This document shows positions 16,175 to 25,090 of a stretch of DNA of 33,434 nt, piece by piece. Position 1 is the stretch's first letter, and the number at the start of each line of letters is the position of its first letter. The stretch spans positions 1-33,434 of the forward strand of contig JAGLNJ010000045.1 in assembly GCA_023139575.1 (NCBI GenBank), in the 5' to 3' direction. The notes under the pieces were generated by a model. The model was not told where the DNA came from. It was given only the letters and a program-made list of their open reading frames with translations, and made no database searches. This DNA is from Candidatus Omnitrophota bacterium. Lineage in GTDB: Bacteria; Omnitrophota; Gorgyraeia; Zapsychrales; JANLHA01. The translations under genes and the position numbers were made by a program.

Positions 16175-17170
16175 ATGGTTTGGATCCAATTTATAATTAG
16201 CTCAGCAATTATTGTCGCGGCGGGTATCCGCCTGACCATTTACGCGGACGCGTTAAGCGAGCGCCTGCGTTTAGGCAAGGCCTGGATCGGCATTATTCTT
16301 TTGGGCCTGGTGACGTCCTTGCCGGAGGCGGTGGCAAGTATCACGGCCGTCGCGTCTTTACACGCAAATGACCTGGCCATCGGGAACATGGTCGGCAGCA
16401 ATAACTTTAATATAGTCCTGATCTTTCTCATGGATATTGTTTATCGTCAGGGTTCCGTGACCAACGGTTTTGTTTTTCGAAAGGGGAGTGTGCTGCCCAT
16501 TCTTTTCGCCGTGGCCTTAACGTTTATTATTTCGGCGGAAATCTGTTTCAAAGGGGCCGTGCCGGTCTTCGGTTTTTTGGGTGGGGGAGCCTTATTTGTG
16601 GGGGCAGGTTATCTTCTTGGTATAAGAATTCTCTCTCATTATCAGGAGGAACCACATGTCGCCGTGGAGGAAGGCCTCATTCCCGGAGTCGCGGCGCGGA
16701 CATTGCCGGTTATTTACATCAATCTTTTTGTTTGCGCGGCCCTTGTTGTTCTGGGAGCTGTCTGGCTGGTTGGAACCGCTGATACGATCGCCGAAATCAC
16801 CGGACTGGGGAAGACTTTTGTGGGGACGCTCTTTTTGGCCTTTGTGACGTCTTTGCCCGAGATGGTGGTGACCATATCGGCGGTCAGGCTGGGGGCCTTG
16901 CAAATGGCCTTAGGAAATATTTTCGGCAGCAATATGATTAATATGTTCATCATCTTTCTGACAGATTTGGTTTATAAAAAGGGAGCTATTCTGGCGACAG
17001 TATCACAAACACATTTAGTCGCGGCTTTCTCAAGTATCCTACTGAGTCTTATCGTTCTGGCCGGTATAAAATATAATAAAAAAAAGACACTCCTGGGGTT
17101 GGGTGTCGACTCTTGGGTGATAGCGATTATTTTTCTGTTCAGTATGAATTTGGTTTATATGTTAAGATAG
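16175..17170 (+). CDS. CaCA-family cation (Na+/Ca2+) exchanger
   Basis: 331 residues, about 10 membrane helices, with the two inverted alpha-repeats of the CaCA superfamily: GLVTSLPEAVASITAVASLH plus GNMVGSNNFNI at residues 44-80, and AFVTSLPEMVVTISAVRLGA plus GNIFGSNMINM at about 222-262. The paired Glu of SLPE and the Asn of GSN form the ion-binding site in this family. It probably extrudes Ca2+ in exchange for Na+ or H+; the ion preference cannot be told. The start ATG lacks a good ribosome site, and a start a few codons further in cannot be excluded. Confidence 0.85.
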   Translation: MVWIQFIISSAIIVAAGIRLTIYADALSERLRLGKAWIGIILLGLVTSLPEAVASITAVASLHANDLAIGNMVGSNNFNIVLIFLMDIVYRQGSVTNGFVFRKGSVLPILFAVALTFIISAEICFKGAVPVFGFLGGGALFVGAGYLLGIRILSHYQEEPHVAVEEGLIPGVAARTLPVIYINLFVCAALVVLGAVWLVGTADTIAEITGLGKTFVGTLFLAFVTSLPEMVVTISAVRLGALQMALGNIFGSNMINMFIIFLTDLVYKKGAILATVSQTHLVAAFSSILLSLIVLAGIKYNKKKTLLGLGVDSWVIAIIFLFSMNLVYMLR

Positions 17171-17198
17171 TTACCATATAAAGGGGAGTTAAAAAGCA

Positions 17199-17822
17199 AT
17201 GTTCGCAAAAATGAGAAAATACTTTATTTCCGGGCTGATCGTCTTTCTTCCTGTCGCGGTGACGATTTATTTGTTTGCCTGGGCCATCAATTTCACCGAC
17301 GGGATCCTGGGGAAATATCTTCAGCCGATCATTTATAACAGATTTGGTTTTTATTTCCGCGGATTGAGTATTATTATCCTGGTTTATCTGGTCATGATCA
17401 TCGGTTTTTTTGTCACCAATTATTTTGGCAGAAAAATTTATCTATTTTTTGAAAATCTTATGATACGGGTGCCGTTTTTTAAACAGGTTTATCCCGCGTT
17501 CAAAGAGATCGCTTTATTTTTATTCTCCCGGGATAAACTGTCCTTCAAGCAGGTGATTATTGTTGAGTATCCCCGCAAAGGCATTTATTCATTCGGTTTT
17601 TTGACTAATGAATCGAACAAAGAAATTAATAAAAAAACCGGGCATGAAATGTGTAATGTGTTTCTTCCCAGCGCCCCCGGCCCGGTAACCGGTTATGTTG
17701 TGATGATTCCTAAAAAGGACATTATTTATACCGACATATCCGTTGAAGCGGCGATCAAGTTCAATGTCTCCGGAGGGGTCGTCAATCCATACTCCTGTTC
17801 AGAGCAAAACGGCAAGAAATAA
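17199..17822 (+). CDS. DUF502 family membrane protein
   Basis: 207 residues with two N-terminal membrane helices (about 6-28 and 50-72) and a soluble C-terminal part, the usual DUF502 layout. Diagnostic stretches are KYFISGLIVFLPVAVTIYLF near the start, VPFFKQVYPAFKEI, and the tail SAPGPVTGYVVMIPKKDI. The molecular function of the family is unknown. GGGGAG lies 12 nt before the ATG, and a second ATG at residue 4 is an equally possible start. It sits 28 nt after the exchanger gene, probably in the same transcript. Confidence 0.88.
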   Translation: MFAKMRKYFISGLIVFLPVAVTIYLFAWAINFTDGILGKYLQPIIYNRFGFYFRGLSIIILVYLVMIIGFFVTNYFGRKIYLFFENLMIRVPFFKQVYPAFKEIALFLFSRDKLSFKQVIIVEYPRKGIYSFGFLTNESNKEINKKTGHEMCNVFLPSAPGPVTGYVVMIPKKDIIYTDISVEAAIKFNVSGGVVNPYSCSEQNGKK

Positions 17823-17858
17823 AATTTAAACCCTCAATTCATAGAAAGTTTTTAAATC

Positions 17859-18530
17859 ATGAAGAAAAGAAATATTCAGCTTATTGCCTTTGATTTAGAC
17901 GGCACTCTTATGGACGCGTACTTGCCGGTTTGCCGCAGCTTGAATTACGCCCTGCAAAAAGTCGGCTTGCCGCCTGTGGACAATGAAACGATCAAACGCA
18001 CGGTCGGTTGGGGCGATAAGCACCTTTTAAGAACTTTGGCCGGAGAAGACGAGATTGAAGAGGTTGTCGCGATATACCGCGAGCATCACGCGGAATCCTT
18101 AAAAGACGGGACCGAACTGCTTCCCGGGGCGGCTGATTTGTTGCGCTGCCTTAAAGATCAAGGGCATCGCATGTCCATCGCGAGTAATCGTCCTACCAAA
18201 TTCTCCTATATTGCCATGGATTATCTGGGAATTACGGATTATTTTGATTTTGTCCTTTGCGGTGATGTCTTAAGCCGGGCCAAACCGCATCCGGAAATTC
18301 TTCACAAAACCCTCGCCAATTTTTCCCTGGAACCCCGGCAGGCCCTTTATGTGGGGGACATGGTTATTGATATCGAAACGGCAAAGGGGGCGGGGGTGAA
18401 AGTCGCCGCTGTGCTGACCGGTTCCAGTACCAAGGAGGAAATAGCCGCGCTGGACCCTGAATATATCATGGAGAATGTTTTTGAGGTTAAAGATATCCTT
18501 GAAGAGTTGAACAGGGACTCAAACGGCTGA
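17859..18530 (+). CDS. HAD-superfamily phosphatase (phosphoglycolate phosphatase-like)
   Basis: 223 residues. Motif I is FDLDGTL with nucleophile D12 and acid/base D14, motif II is the SIASNRPTKF region, motif III Lys lies in SRAKPHPEI, and motif IV is GDMVIDIETAKGAGV. A helical cap follows motif I (subclass I), as in Gph/PpaX-type enzymes. It may hydrolyse phosphoglycolate or pyrophosphate-like substrates, and its neighbour is a membrane pyrophosphatase; specificity is not readable. It starts 37 nt after the DUF502 gene with a weak ribosome site. Confidence 0.85.
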   Translation: MKKRNIQLIAFDLDGTLMDAYLPVCRSLNYALQKVGLPPVDNETIKRTVGWGDKHLLRTLAGEDEIEEVVAIYREHHAESLKDGTELLPGAADLLRCLKDQGHRMSIASNRPTKFSYIAMDYLGITDYFDFVLCGDVLSRAKPHPEILHKTLANFSLEPRQALYVGDMVIDIETAKGAGVKVAAVLTGSSTKEEIAALDPEYIMENVFEVKDILEELNRDSNG

Positions 18531-18554
18531 AATAGTATAACTTAAAGATTTTTG

Positions 18555-18582
18555 TTGATTTTTTTTGACATCACCATACAAT
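18555..18582 (+). promoter_or_regulatory. Probable promoter for the mini-gene and hppA
   Basis: TTGATT (18555-18560), a 16-nt spacer and TACAAT (18577-18582). A perfect TTGACA at 18565-18570 offers a second -35 with -10-like AATAAT at 18589-18594 (18-nt spacer). Both would transcribe the 26-residue gene and hppA together. Confidence 0.5.
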
Positions 18583-18636
18583 ACTCAGAATAATATATAT
18601 TAAAATTAAGCGTACGAGAGATGAGGAGAATGAATC

Positions 18637-18717
18637 ATGAGTAAAAAGAAACGCAGAGGAAAGCTGAATTGGAAGTCCAAGAAGGCGAATCATGGCCGCA
18701 AACCGAACCGCGGTTAA
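18637..18717 (+). CDS. 26-residue basic mini-protein
   Basis: ATG with a GAGGAG ribosome site 9 nt upstream encodes MSKKKRRGKLNWKSKKANHG and then RKPNRG. About half the residues are Lys/Arg, with a single Trp and no acidic residue. It has its own promoter-like sequence and lies 72 nt before hppA. The RRGK and GRKP patches recall the tiny ribosomal protein bTHX, but this is a loose resemblance. An RNA- or ribosome-binding role is the natural guess. It is too short for most gene finders and so easily missed. Confidence 0.6.
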   Translation: MSKKKRRGKLNWKSKKANHGRKPNRG

Positions 18718-18789
18718 TTTTTTTCCTGTTTCCTATCACCTGTTAGGGATATTATAGATACAATTTAATTTATTAAAGAGGGGGGGTGT

Positions 18790-20883
18790 ATGAACCTGGT
18801 ACTTTTGGTTCCCATTAGTTCTTTAGTGGCCTTGGGCTTTGCCTTGTCTTTGGTCTTCAAGATCATGAAAGAGGATGAAGGGACTGACCGGATGAAGGAA
18901 ATCGCGCAAGCGGTTCGTGACGGCGCTAACGCCTATTTAGGAAGTCAATACAAGGCGGTTGCCGTTATTTGTGTTATCGTTTTCGGCCTGTTATGGATAT
19001 TGGCGTCAAAGGGTTTAGTCGGGAAATTTGTTCCTTTCGCTTTTGTGACCGGGGCCTTTTTTTCCGGGCTTTCCGGTTTCTTCGGTATGAAGATCGCTAC
19101 TAACGCGAGTGCCAGAACGGCAAATGCCGCGCGGGCGAATTTGAACGCCGGTTTGCGCACGGCCTTTTCATCCGGGGCTGTTATGGGTTTTGTGGTTGTG
19201 GGCCTCGGATTGCTGAACATTTCCGTTTGGTATATGTTTCTGGATTCCTATTACACAAATAATCCTCCCGCCGTGATGAGCAAGCTTTTCGCGATTACCA
19301 GCACCATGCTGGGCTTGAGTATGGGCGCCAGTTTTATGGCTCTTTTCGCCCGGGTCGGCGGCGGTATTTTCACCAAGGCCGCTGATGTCGGCGCGGATTT
19401 AGTCGGTAAGGTTGAAGCCGGGATTCCGGAAGATGATCCGCGAAATCCGGCAACGATCGCGGACAATGTGGGTGACAATGTCGGTGATGTCGCGGGTATG
19501 GGTGCTGACCTCTTTGAATCGTATATCGGGTCGATCATCGCGACGTCTGTTTTAGGTATCGCGGCCGGTTACGGCGCCAGGGGTGTTATTGTGCCGATGG
19601 TTTTAGCGGGGCTGGGGATTTTCGCCTCTATCATCGGGACATTTTTTGTCAAGGCGTCTGAAGACGCGTCGCAGCATTCGCTGTTAATGGCTCTTCGCAA
19701 GGGGATTTTTATCGCCGGCGGGTTGGTCGTGGCGATGGCGATTGTTTTAGTTTACAAGGTTTTCGGGCCCGAACAAATGGGGATCGCCTGGGCGATTATC
19801 ACGGGGCTGGTCGCGGGTATTTTGATCGGCTTGACTACCGAATATTACACATCGGCAAATTATAAACCGACACAAAAATTATCAGAGACCTCTTTAACAG
19901 GCCCGGCCACGATCATTATCGGCGGGTTGGCTTTGGGGATGGTTTCTACAGCAATCCCGATTCTTATTGTCGGGGCCGCGATTTTCGCGTCTTTTTGGTT
20001 CATGGACGGGTTCCAGGTTCCGGCCCAGGGATTGTACGGGATCGGCATCGCGGCTGTCGGGATGTTGAGCACATTAGGGATTACTTTGGCCACGGACGCT
20101 TACGGCCCGGTGGCGGACAATGCCGGCGGTAACGCGGAAATGGCCGGGTTAGAGCCGGAAGTCCGTAAAAGGACAGACGCCCTTGATTCTTTAGGGAATA
20201 CGACCGCCGCGACAGGCAAGGGTTTCGCGATCGGTTCGGCCGCCTTAACGGCCTTGGCCTTGATTGCTTCTTACAAGGAGAGCGTTCAGTTGGCGGGCGG
20301 TTCCATGAAACTGGATTTGATGGATCCTATCGTTTTGATCGGGTTGTTTATCGGGACGATGATGCCGTATGTCTTTTCCGCTTTAACCATGAGCGCTGTG
20401 GGGCGCGCGGGCGGTATGGTTGTTGTTGAGGTGCGCCGTCAGTTCAAAGAGATTGCCGGCATTATGGAAGGCACCACAAAACCGGATTATAGACAATGCG
20501 TCTCCATTGTTACCGGCGCGTCATTAAGAGAGATGATTCTGCCGTCATTGCTGGCTGTGATCACGCCGATTCTGGTGGGTATGATTTTAGGCGTTAATTG
20601 TGTCGGCGGCTTGTTGATCGGCGCCACCGCCTCCGGGTTTGTTTTAGCGATTATGATGGCTAATTCCGGGGGAGCCTGGGATAATGCCAAGAAGTATATT
20701 GAAGAAGGGAATATCGGCGGCAAGGGTTCTGACGCACATAAAGCGGCCGTTGTCGGGGATACCGTCGGCGATCCTTTCAAAGACACCTCAGGGCCGAGCA
20801 TCAACATCCTTATCAAGCTGATGTCGATCGTGTCGATTGTCTTCGCGGCATTTGTTATCAAAGCGAATTTATTCGGGTTTTAA
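18790..20883 (+). CDS. hppA: Membrane-bound ion-pumping pyrophosphatase, K+-dependent type
   Basis: 697 residues, about 16 membrane helices. Catalytic loops [40 protein letters not shown] and the C-terminal [16 protein letters not shown] are all intact. The segment [15 protein letters not shown] has Ala473 where K+-independent enzymes have Lys, and Gly at the next diagnostic position, so it belongs to the K+-dependent group, which includes Na+-pumping and Na+/H+-pumping members. It conserves energy from PPi as an ion gradient. A very strong GGGGGG-type ribosome site precedes the ATG. A 22-bp perfect hairpin follows the stop. Confidence 0.95.
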   Translation: MNLVLLVPISSLVALGFALSLVFKIMKEDEGTDRMKEIAQAVRDGANAYLGSQYKAVAVICVIVFGLLWILASKGLVGKFVPFAFVTGAFFSGLSGFFGMKIATNASARTANAARANLNAGLRTAFSSGAVMGFVVVGLGLLNISVWYMFLDSYYTNNPPAVMSKLFAITSTMLGLSMGASFMALFARVGGGIFTKAADVGADLVGKVEAGIPEDDPRNPATIADNVGDNVGDVAGMGADLFESYIGSIIATSVLGIAAGYGARGVIVPMVLAGLGIFASIIGTFFVKASEDASQHSLLMALRKGIFIAGGLVVAMAIVLVYKVFGPEQMGIAWAIITGLVAGILIGLTTEYYTSANYKPTQKLSETSLTGPATIIIGGLALGMVSTAIPILIVGAAIFASFWFMDGFQVPAQGLYGIGIAAVGMLSTLGITLATDAYGPVADNAGGNAEMAGLEPEVRKRTDALDSLGNTTAATGKGFAIGSAALTALALIASYKESVQLAGGSMKLDLMDPIVLIGLFIGTMMPYVFSALTMSAVGRAGGMVVVEVRRQFKEIAGIMEGTTKPDYRQCVSIVTGASLREMILPSLLAVITPILVGMILGVNCVGGLLIGATASGFVLAIMMANSGGAWDNAKKYIEEGNIGGKGSDAHKAAVVGDTVGDPFKDTSGPSINILIKLMSIVSIVFAAFVIKANLFGF

Positions 20884-20899
20884 ATTTGGGTTTTAGGTG

Positions 20900-20946
20900 T
20901 TAACAAACCGGGACATCCGCCTGAGGCGGATGTCCCGGTTTGTTAA
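20900..20946. terminator. Perfect 22-bp hairpin after hppA
   Basis: TTAACAAACCGGGACATCCG and the rest of a 22-nt arm (20900-20921) are exactly complementary to 20925-20946, with a 3-nt TGA loop. There is no T-tract outside the stem, so Rho-independent termination is uncertain. It may instead stabilise the hppA 3' end or be a REP-like unit. Confidence 0.6.
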
Positions 20947-21149
20947 TAGTATGGAAGAACTTGTGCGCGCTGTGTTTATCAAATGCTGAAAACTCAAAAG
21001 AGATTTGATTCCGCTGAAACATAACCGTATTTCTCTCACCATTTTTCTTATAATTCATTCCCACATAAACAGTTAAACAAAAGCCCGGATTCCTTAATTT
21101 ATGGAAAGGAAGGGGTTTAATTGTTAATGTAATAATATCGAACATTCGC

Positions 21150-21178
21150 TTGACAGAAAAACGAACATATGGTATGTT
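21150..21178 (+). promoter_or_regulatory. Promoter and operator of the Panacea-type TA module
   Basis: TTGACA (21150-21155), a 17-nt spacer and TATGTT (21173-21178). A perfect palindrome AACATA-TGG-TATGTT (21164-21178) covers the -10, and a partial half-site CGAACAT occurs at 21139-21145. This is the expected place for autorepression by the HTH antitoxin encoded 29 nt downstream. Confidence 0.7.
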
Positions 21179-21206
21179 TTAAGTAACCTTAACAGGAGGT
21201 AATGAT

Positions 21207-22001
21207 ATGGACAGCTTCTATAAGAAATTGTCAAAGAAGATAAAGAAAATACGAGAGCGATTGGGCTTTTCCCAGGAAATGCTTGCTAAGAAATCAGGTA
21301 TTAGCAGGGTTGCTATTTCTTTAATTGAAAATGGCGGAAGGAAGATCAGCGCTGAAGAAATTGCAAAGCTGTCTAAGATATTCAACATCCCAACGGATGT
21401 GCTTCTTAGCCTGGAAGAAGATATTGAAGTCGTTCTTGAGGCTGCTGTTGACCGGAAAACAAAAGATAAAACTGCGATCAGGATAAGTGTTCCTCAGAAT
21501 AATTTAACAAAATTTAAAGAAGTATTGCTTTATGTTTTAAGCAAAGTCGGGTCTAAGCCTAATGTTGGGGAGTCTGTTTTATACAAATTGCTTTATTTTA
21601 TTGATTTCAATTATTATGAGAAATATGAGGAACAATTAATAGGGGCAACATATATAAAAAATCATTATGGGCCGACTCCAACGGAATTCACAAAAATTAT
21701 TGAGGAGATGGAAACAAAAGATCTGGTGAAAATCCAGGATAATTATTTCCAATATCCTCAAACTAAATATTTGCCGTTAAGAAAACCGGATTTATCTGTT
21801 ATAACTGCCCAGGAGCAAAAGGTTATTGATGATGTGATAAACACTCTTTCAGACAAGAACGCGGCGGAAATCAGTGATTATTCTCACAATGATGTTCCCT
21901 GGCAAACCGCGGAAGATGGCGCTGTTATAGATTATGAGTCAGTTTTCTACCGTACTCAACCGTATTCAGTAAGGGGCTATGGTGACGAAAATATTCAATG
22001 A
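21207..22001 (+). CDS. XRE-HTH plus Panacea (DUF4065) antitoxin
   Basis: 264 residues. An XRE helix-turn-helix lies at about 8-62 (IRERLGFSQEMLAKKSGISR, ISLIENGGRKIS). A Panacea/DUF4065 (SocA/GepA-like) domain follows at about 95-255 with KLLYFIDFNYYEKY and YIKNHYGPTPTEF. Panacea proteins are antitoxins that pair with many unrelated toxins, and the HTH would autoregulate the operon through the upstream palindrome. AGGAGG lies 7 nt before the ATG. The partner frame begins at GTG 21982, overlapping the end of this gene, but is frameshifted. Confidence 0.85.
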   Translation: MDSFYKKLSKKIKKIRERLGFSQEMLAKKSGISRVAISLIENGGRKISAEEIAKLSKIFNIPTDVLLSLEEDIEVVLEAAVDRKTKDKTAIRISVPQNNLTKFKEVLLYVLSKVGSKPNVGESVLYKLLYFIDFNYYEKYEEQLIGATYIKNHYGPTPTEFTKIIEEMETKDLVKIQDNYFQYPQTKYLPLRKPDLSVITAQEQKVIDDVINTLSDKNAAEISDYSHNDVPWQTAEDGAVIDYESVFYRTQPYSVRGYGDENIQ

Positions 22002-22378
22002 CATAACGAAGACTCGTTGAATTCGGAAGAGATATTAAAAAACTTTCTAAAAGATTTAGAACCCTTGAAGAAGATCTAGTCACTTTCACGGCTAATCAAT
22101 TAAAGTTGACGCATAAGCTGAATATTGATAATCAGGGGGTAGTAAGGATTTCAGATCTCGGCATTGAATATCCTCATTTATATAAAGCTCGAAAATTTAG
22201 TTGTAGGGCGTTGAAGGGGCGCGGGGCGGCAAGCGGCATCAGGGTTATATATGCTTATTATCCTCAGGAGGATATCATCGAATTTATTGAGATTTACTAT
22301 AAAGGGAAAAAAGAAAATGAGGACAGGGAGAGAATTCTGAGGCATTACAATAAAGGTGGCAAAGATGACAATCTGTAA
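21982..22378 (+). pseudogene. RelE/ParE-like toxin gene with a frameshift near the start
   Basis: GTG 21982 starts VTKIFNDITKTR and stops at TGA 22018-22020. Skipping one base there continues directly into EFGRDIKKLSKRFRTLEEDL, then KFSCRALKGRG and IRVIYAYYPQEDIIEFIEIY to TAA 22376-22378. The fused ~131-residue product has the look of a RelE/ParE-type ribonuclease toxin, with a basic patch and a C-terminal strand-rich core. An internal TTG (22106) could yield a 90-residue fragment lacking the N-terminal helices. A one-base assembly error, true decay or +1 frameshifting at CGT-TGA are all possible. Confidence 0.6.
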
Positions 22379-22426
22379 TATGATCGTATTTCTTACACCT
22401 CGTCAAGAAGGAACAGTTTTGGTCTA

Positions 22427-22454
22427 GGATTTCGAAGTTCTAATCCGATTTTTT
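22427..22454 (+). terminator. Possible terminator of the TA module
   Basis: GGATT (22427-22431) pairs with AATCC (22442-22446), followed by GATTTTTT. The stem is short, so the call is weak. Confidence 0.35.
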
Positions 22455-22538
22455 AAATGTATCGTTACTTCTTAGCCAATTTCGAAAATTGAATCCTTTT
22501 TTGACCCCGGTATTATTTGATTCGTTTTCAGCAATCGC

Positions 22539-22800
22539 TCACTCTAGTTCTTTAACAACTATTGCGAATATTTCATCAAACCAATCTACAAATATATTAT
22601 TTGTGAATAGCTTTCCTTCTCGTATTTGTTTATAAAACCAAACTGACCTTGATGAATGTAGCGTTCGCAATACTTGTCCATATCCCCAAAGAATATACCA
22701 CAAAAAATGATGTGTCCCAAATTTTTTACGGATAAGGGCAAGTCGTGTCCCTGCATTTGTCCTGATTTTTTTAAAAAAGAGGCTGTCACCTTTTTTTATC
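22539..22800 (-). pseudogene. Reverse-strand gene remnant, family unknown
   Basis: An open frame of about 85 codons without an early ATG ends at TGA (22541-22539). It encodes stretches such as KKFGTHHFLWYILWGYGQVL, SSRSVWFYKQIREGKLFTNN and FVDWFDEIFAIVVKELE. The Trp/Tyr/charged composition is strongly protein-like, so this looks like the C-terminal ~65 residues of a larger protein. Its 5' side merges with REP-like sequence (GGTGACAG at 22782-22789 on this strand, related to the three palindromes). It is the only evidence of a former minus-strand gene. The remaining gap, 22379-22538 and 22801-22862, shows nothing else clear. Confidence 0.4.
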
Positions 22801-22862
22801 TATGTTAAAATACCAGCATTCATAAATAGTAATATTAAGAATAATAATTTTTCTTTGCTAAT

Positions 22863-24392
22863 ATGAGCCAAAACCAGATAAGCAAACCGCATCAGCCCCG
22901 GGCGCAGTGGAAGTCTCCGATGGGCTTTATCCTGGCCGCCTTGGGCTCAGCTGTCGGCTTGGGGAATATCTGGCGCTTTTCCTATCTTTGTTATGAAAAC
23001 GGGGGAGGAGCTTTTCTCATTCCTTATTTTATCGCCCTCATTGTCGTCGGCATTCCTTTAATGATATTGGAATTGGGGCTGGGCCATAAAATGCGCGGGT
23101 CAGCGCCGATGAGCTTCGCCAAAGTGGGCCGTGATTGGGAATGGTGCGGCTGGTGGGCGGTGAACTGCGCGATGTACGGCATCATGCTTTATTATTCGGT
23201 CATTATCGCCTGGTGCCTGAGTTATGTTTTTTTCGCCACGGATCTGGCCTGGGGTTCTGACCCGAACAATTTTTTCTTTAATGAATTCCTGCAGATTTCT
23301 TCGGGGCCCACGCGAATGGGGGATATCCGCACGTCAATCATTTTCGCTTTAATGGGGGTTTGGGGATTATGCTGGTTTATTGTTTATTTCGGGGTGCAAA
23401 AAGGGGTGGAGCGCGCGAATAAAATATTTATGCCGCTGCTTTTTGTGCTGATCAGCGTTCTGATCATTTGGAGCGTTAATTTAAAAGGGGCGCATGTCGG
23501 ATTAGCCGTCTATCTCAAACCGAATTTTGAGCTGTTAAAAACGCCGAAGATCTGGATTGACGCCTTTTCGCAAATATTTTTCACCTTGTCACTGGCCTTC
23601 GGGATCATGATCACCTATGCCTCTTATCTGCCGCGCAAAGCGGATATTGTCAAAGACGCTTACATGATCAGCTTGGGTAATGCCTTGTTTTCCTTTTTAG
23701 CGGGGTTCGCGGTATTCGGCACTTTAGGATACATGTCCGTGACCCTTAATGTGCCGGTGGCGGAGGTGGTCAAAGAATCGATCGGGTTGGCCTTTGTCAC
23801 CTATCCGCAGGCGATCAGCCTTATGCCGGGTTTTGCCAGGGCATTCGGCGTGATGTTCTTTTTGTCTTTGGTGATAGCGGGCCTCTCCAGCGCGGTTTCG
23901 TTGATCGAGGCTTTCAGCGCGGCGATCATCGACAAATTTCACTATGAAAGAAAGACGGTGGTGTCCATTGTCTGCTTAACAGGCTTTTTAGGGAGCATAG
24001 TCTTTACCGCCAAGAGCGGTTTGTATTGGGTTGATATCGTGGATCATTTTATCACCCATTATGGTCTGGTCATTATCGGCATTCTGGAATGTTTTATTAT
24101 CGGGTGGATATTTAAGGCGAAAAAGCTGCGTGAGCATATCAACCAGCACGCGCAGAAAGACCGTTTGAGTATATTATGGGACATAGCTATCCGCTATGTC
24201 ATCCCGTTGGTTTTATTGATATTGTTGACGCATGATATTATTAAAGAAATTTCGAGCCCCTATGAGGGTTATCCCTGGGCCGCCTTGATCGGTATCGGCC
24301 AGCACTGGTTAGGCATTGCTTTGATTGCGGCGCTCTTCGTTTCGATGCGGCCCTGGAAAAAGGAGTTACATGAAACGGAGCAGCATGATTAA
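22863..24392 (+). CDS. Sodium-dependent transporter, NSS (SNF) family
   Basis: 509 residues, about 12 membrane helices. The family signature GSAVGLGNIWRFSY is at residues 28-41 and forms the Na1/Na2 and substrate site of the LeuT fold; GGGAFLIPYF follows. An amino acid is the likely substrate, driven by Na+. There is no clear Shine-Dalgarno in the AT-rich leader, and the ATG at 22863 gives the normal short cytoplasmic N-terminus. It fits a sodium-based membrane economy together with the pyrophosphatase and the CaCA exchanger. Confidence 0.93.
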   Translation: MSQNQISKPHQPRAQWKSPMGFILAALGSAVGLGNIWRFSYLCYENGGGAFLIPYFIALIVVGIPLMILELGLGHKMRGSAPMSFAKVGRDWEWCGWWAVNCAMYGIMLYYSVIIAWCLSYVFFATDLAWGSDPNNFFFNEFLQISSGPTRMGDIRTSIIFALMGVWGLCWFIVYFGVQKGVERANKIFMPLLFVLISVLIIWSVNLKGAHVGLAVYLKPNFELLKTPKIWIDAFSQIFFTLSLAFGIMITYASYLPRKADIVKDAYMISLGNALFSFLAGFAVFGTLGYMSVTLNVPVAEVVKESIGLAFVTYPQAISLMPGFARAFGVMFFLSLVIAGLSSAVSLIEAFSAAIIDKFHYERKTVVSIVCLTGFLGSIVFTAKSGLYWVDIVDHFITHYGLVIIGILECFIIGWIFKAKKLREHINQHAQKDRLSILWDIAIRYVIPLVLLILLTHDIIKEISSPYEGYPWAALIGIGQHWLGIALIAALFVSMRPWKKELHETEQHD

Positions 24393-24410
24393 CGAGGGAA
24401 GGAGCCCCCA

Positions 24411-24815
24411 ATGAATTTTAAGAAGTTAAGACAAAAAACTTTGATGAATGTCCTTTTGATCGCGATGACCTTCGCCTTTAACGGATGTATTTATTTAGTG
24501 GTCGGCGGCGTGGGTGCCCTGGGCGGTTATGTCGTGAGCCCTGATACCGTGGAGGGGATGATCACTAATGAGAATTTCGATGACATCTGGGATGCCGTGG
24601 TTGAAGTCGTCTCCGTCATGGGAGTTGTCCAGGAGCGGAACGATGGCGGCGGTATTCTGATTGCCAAGGTGCAGGGGACGAAAGTGACGGTTAGCATGAT
24701 GCGGTTGAGCGACAGCGCGATTAAAGTGTCGGTCAAGGCCCGCAAGGCCTTCATGCCCAAGGTTCAGGTGGCGCAGGAGGTGTATATGAAGATTATCAAG
24801 TATATCAGCGGGTAG
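24411..24815 (+). CDS. DUF3568-type small envelope protein, putative lipoprotein
   Basis: 134 residues. The signal region has a hydrophobic core (LLIAMTFAF) and Cys26 in FNGC, a relaxed lipobox with the expected Gly at -1 but Phe at -3. After it comes the glycine-rich VVGGVGALGGYVVSPDTVEG that marks DUF3568 proteins, then an alpha/beta domain. It is probably periplasmic and anchored by lipid, consistent with lnt elsewhere in the window. GGAAGGAG precedes the ATG. Function unknown. It ends an operon with the NSS transporter (18-nt gap). Confidence 0.75.
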   Translation: MNFKKLRQKTLMNVLLIAMTFAFNGCIYLVVGGVGALGGYVVSPDTVEGMITNENFDDIWDAVVEVVSVMGVVQERNDGGGILIAKVQGTKVTVSMMRLSDSAIKVSVKARKAFMPKVQVAQEVYMKIIKYISG

Positions 24816-24837
24816 CCGAGCGGAAAAATAAGAAATA

Positions 24838-24866
24838 TTGACAATTTGTGATCTGTTCATTAAAAT
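24838..24866 (+). promoter_or_regulatory. tRNA-Phe promoter
   Basis: Perfect TTGACA (24838-24843), a 17-nt spacer and TAAAAT (24861-24866), 30 nt before the tRNA 5' end. Confidence 0.75.
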
Positions 24867-24896
24867 ATCTGCTTCATTGAAATCCGGGTTTTTTGT

Positions 24897-24969
24897 GCCG
24901 AGGTAGCTCAGTCGGTAGAGCGAAGGACTGAAAATCCTTGCGTCGGCGGTTCGATTCCGTTCCTCGGCA
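24897..24969 (+). tRNA. tRNA-Phe (GAA)
   Basis: 73 nt with a perfect acceptor stem GCCGAGG/CCTCGGC and discriminator A. The D-arm contains AGCTCAGTCGGTAGAGC, the anticodon stem is AGGACTGAAAATCCTT with GAA as anticodon, and the T-arm contains GGTTCGATTCC. The 3' CCA is not encoded. A short T-run follows immediately. Confidence 0.96.
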
Positions 24970-25090
24970 CTTTTTTTGTGTTAAGCTTTTCTTAAAATAT
25001 TAAAGTTTGTTCATTCAGTCGCATCGCCTCCTCTCGCTCAGAAAAATTTAAAATTACCAATTGCTGTATTTTAACCTGAATTGTCACAAG

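Noticed and set aside
22586-22789. A 67-codon minus-strand ORF starting at GTG
   Set aside because: The neighbouring frame on the same strand (ending 22539) is far more protein-like; this one is an out-of-frame reading of it.
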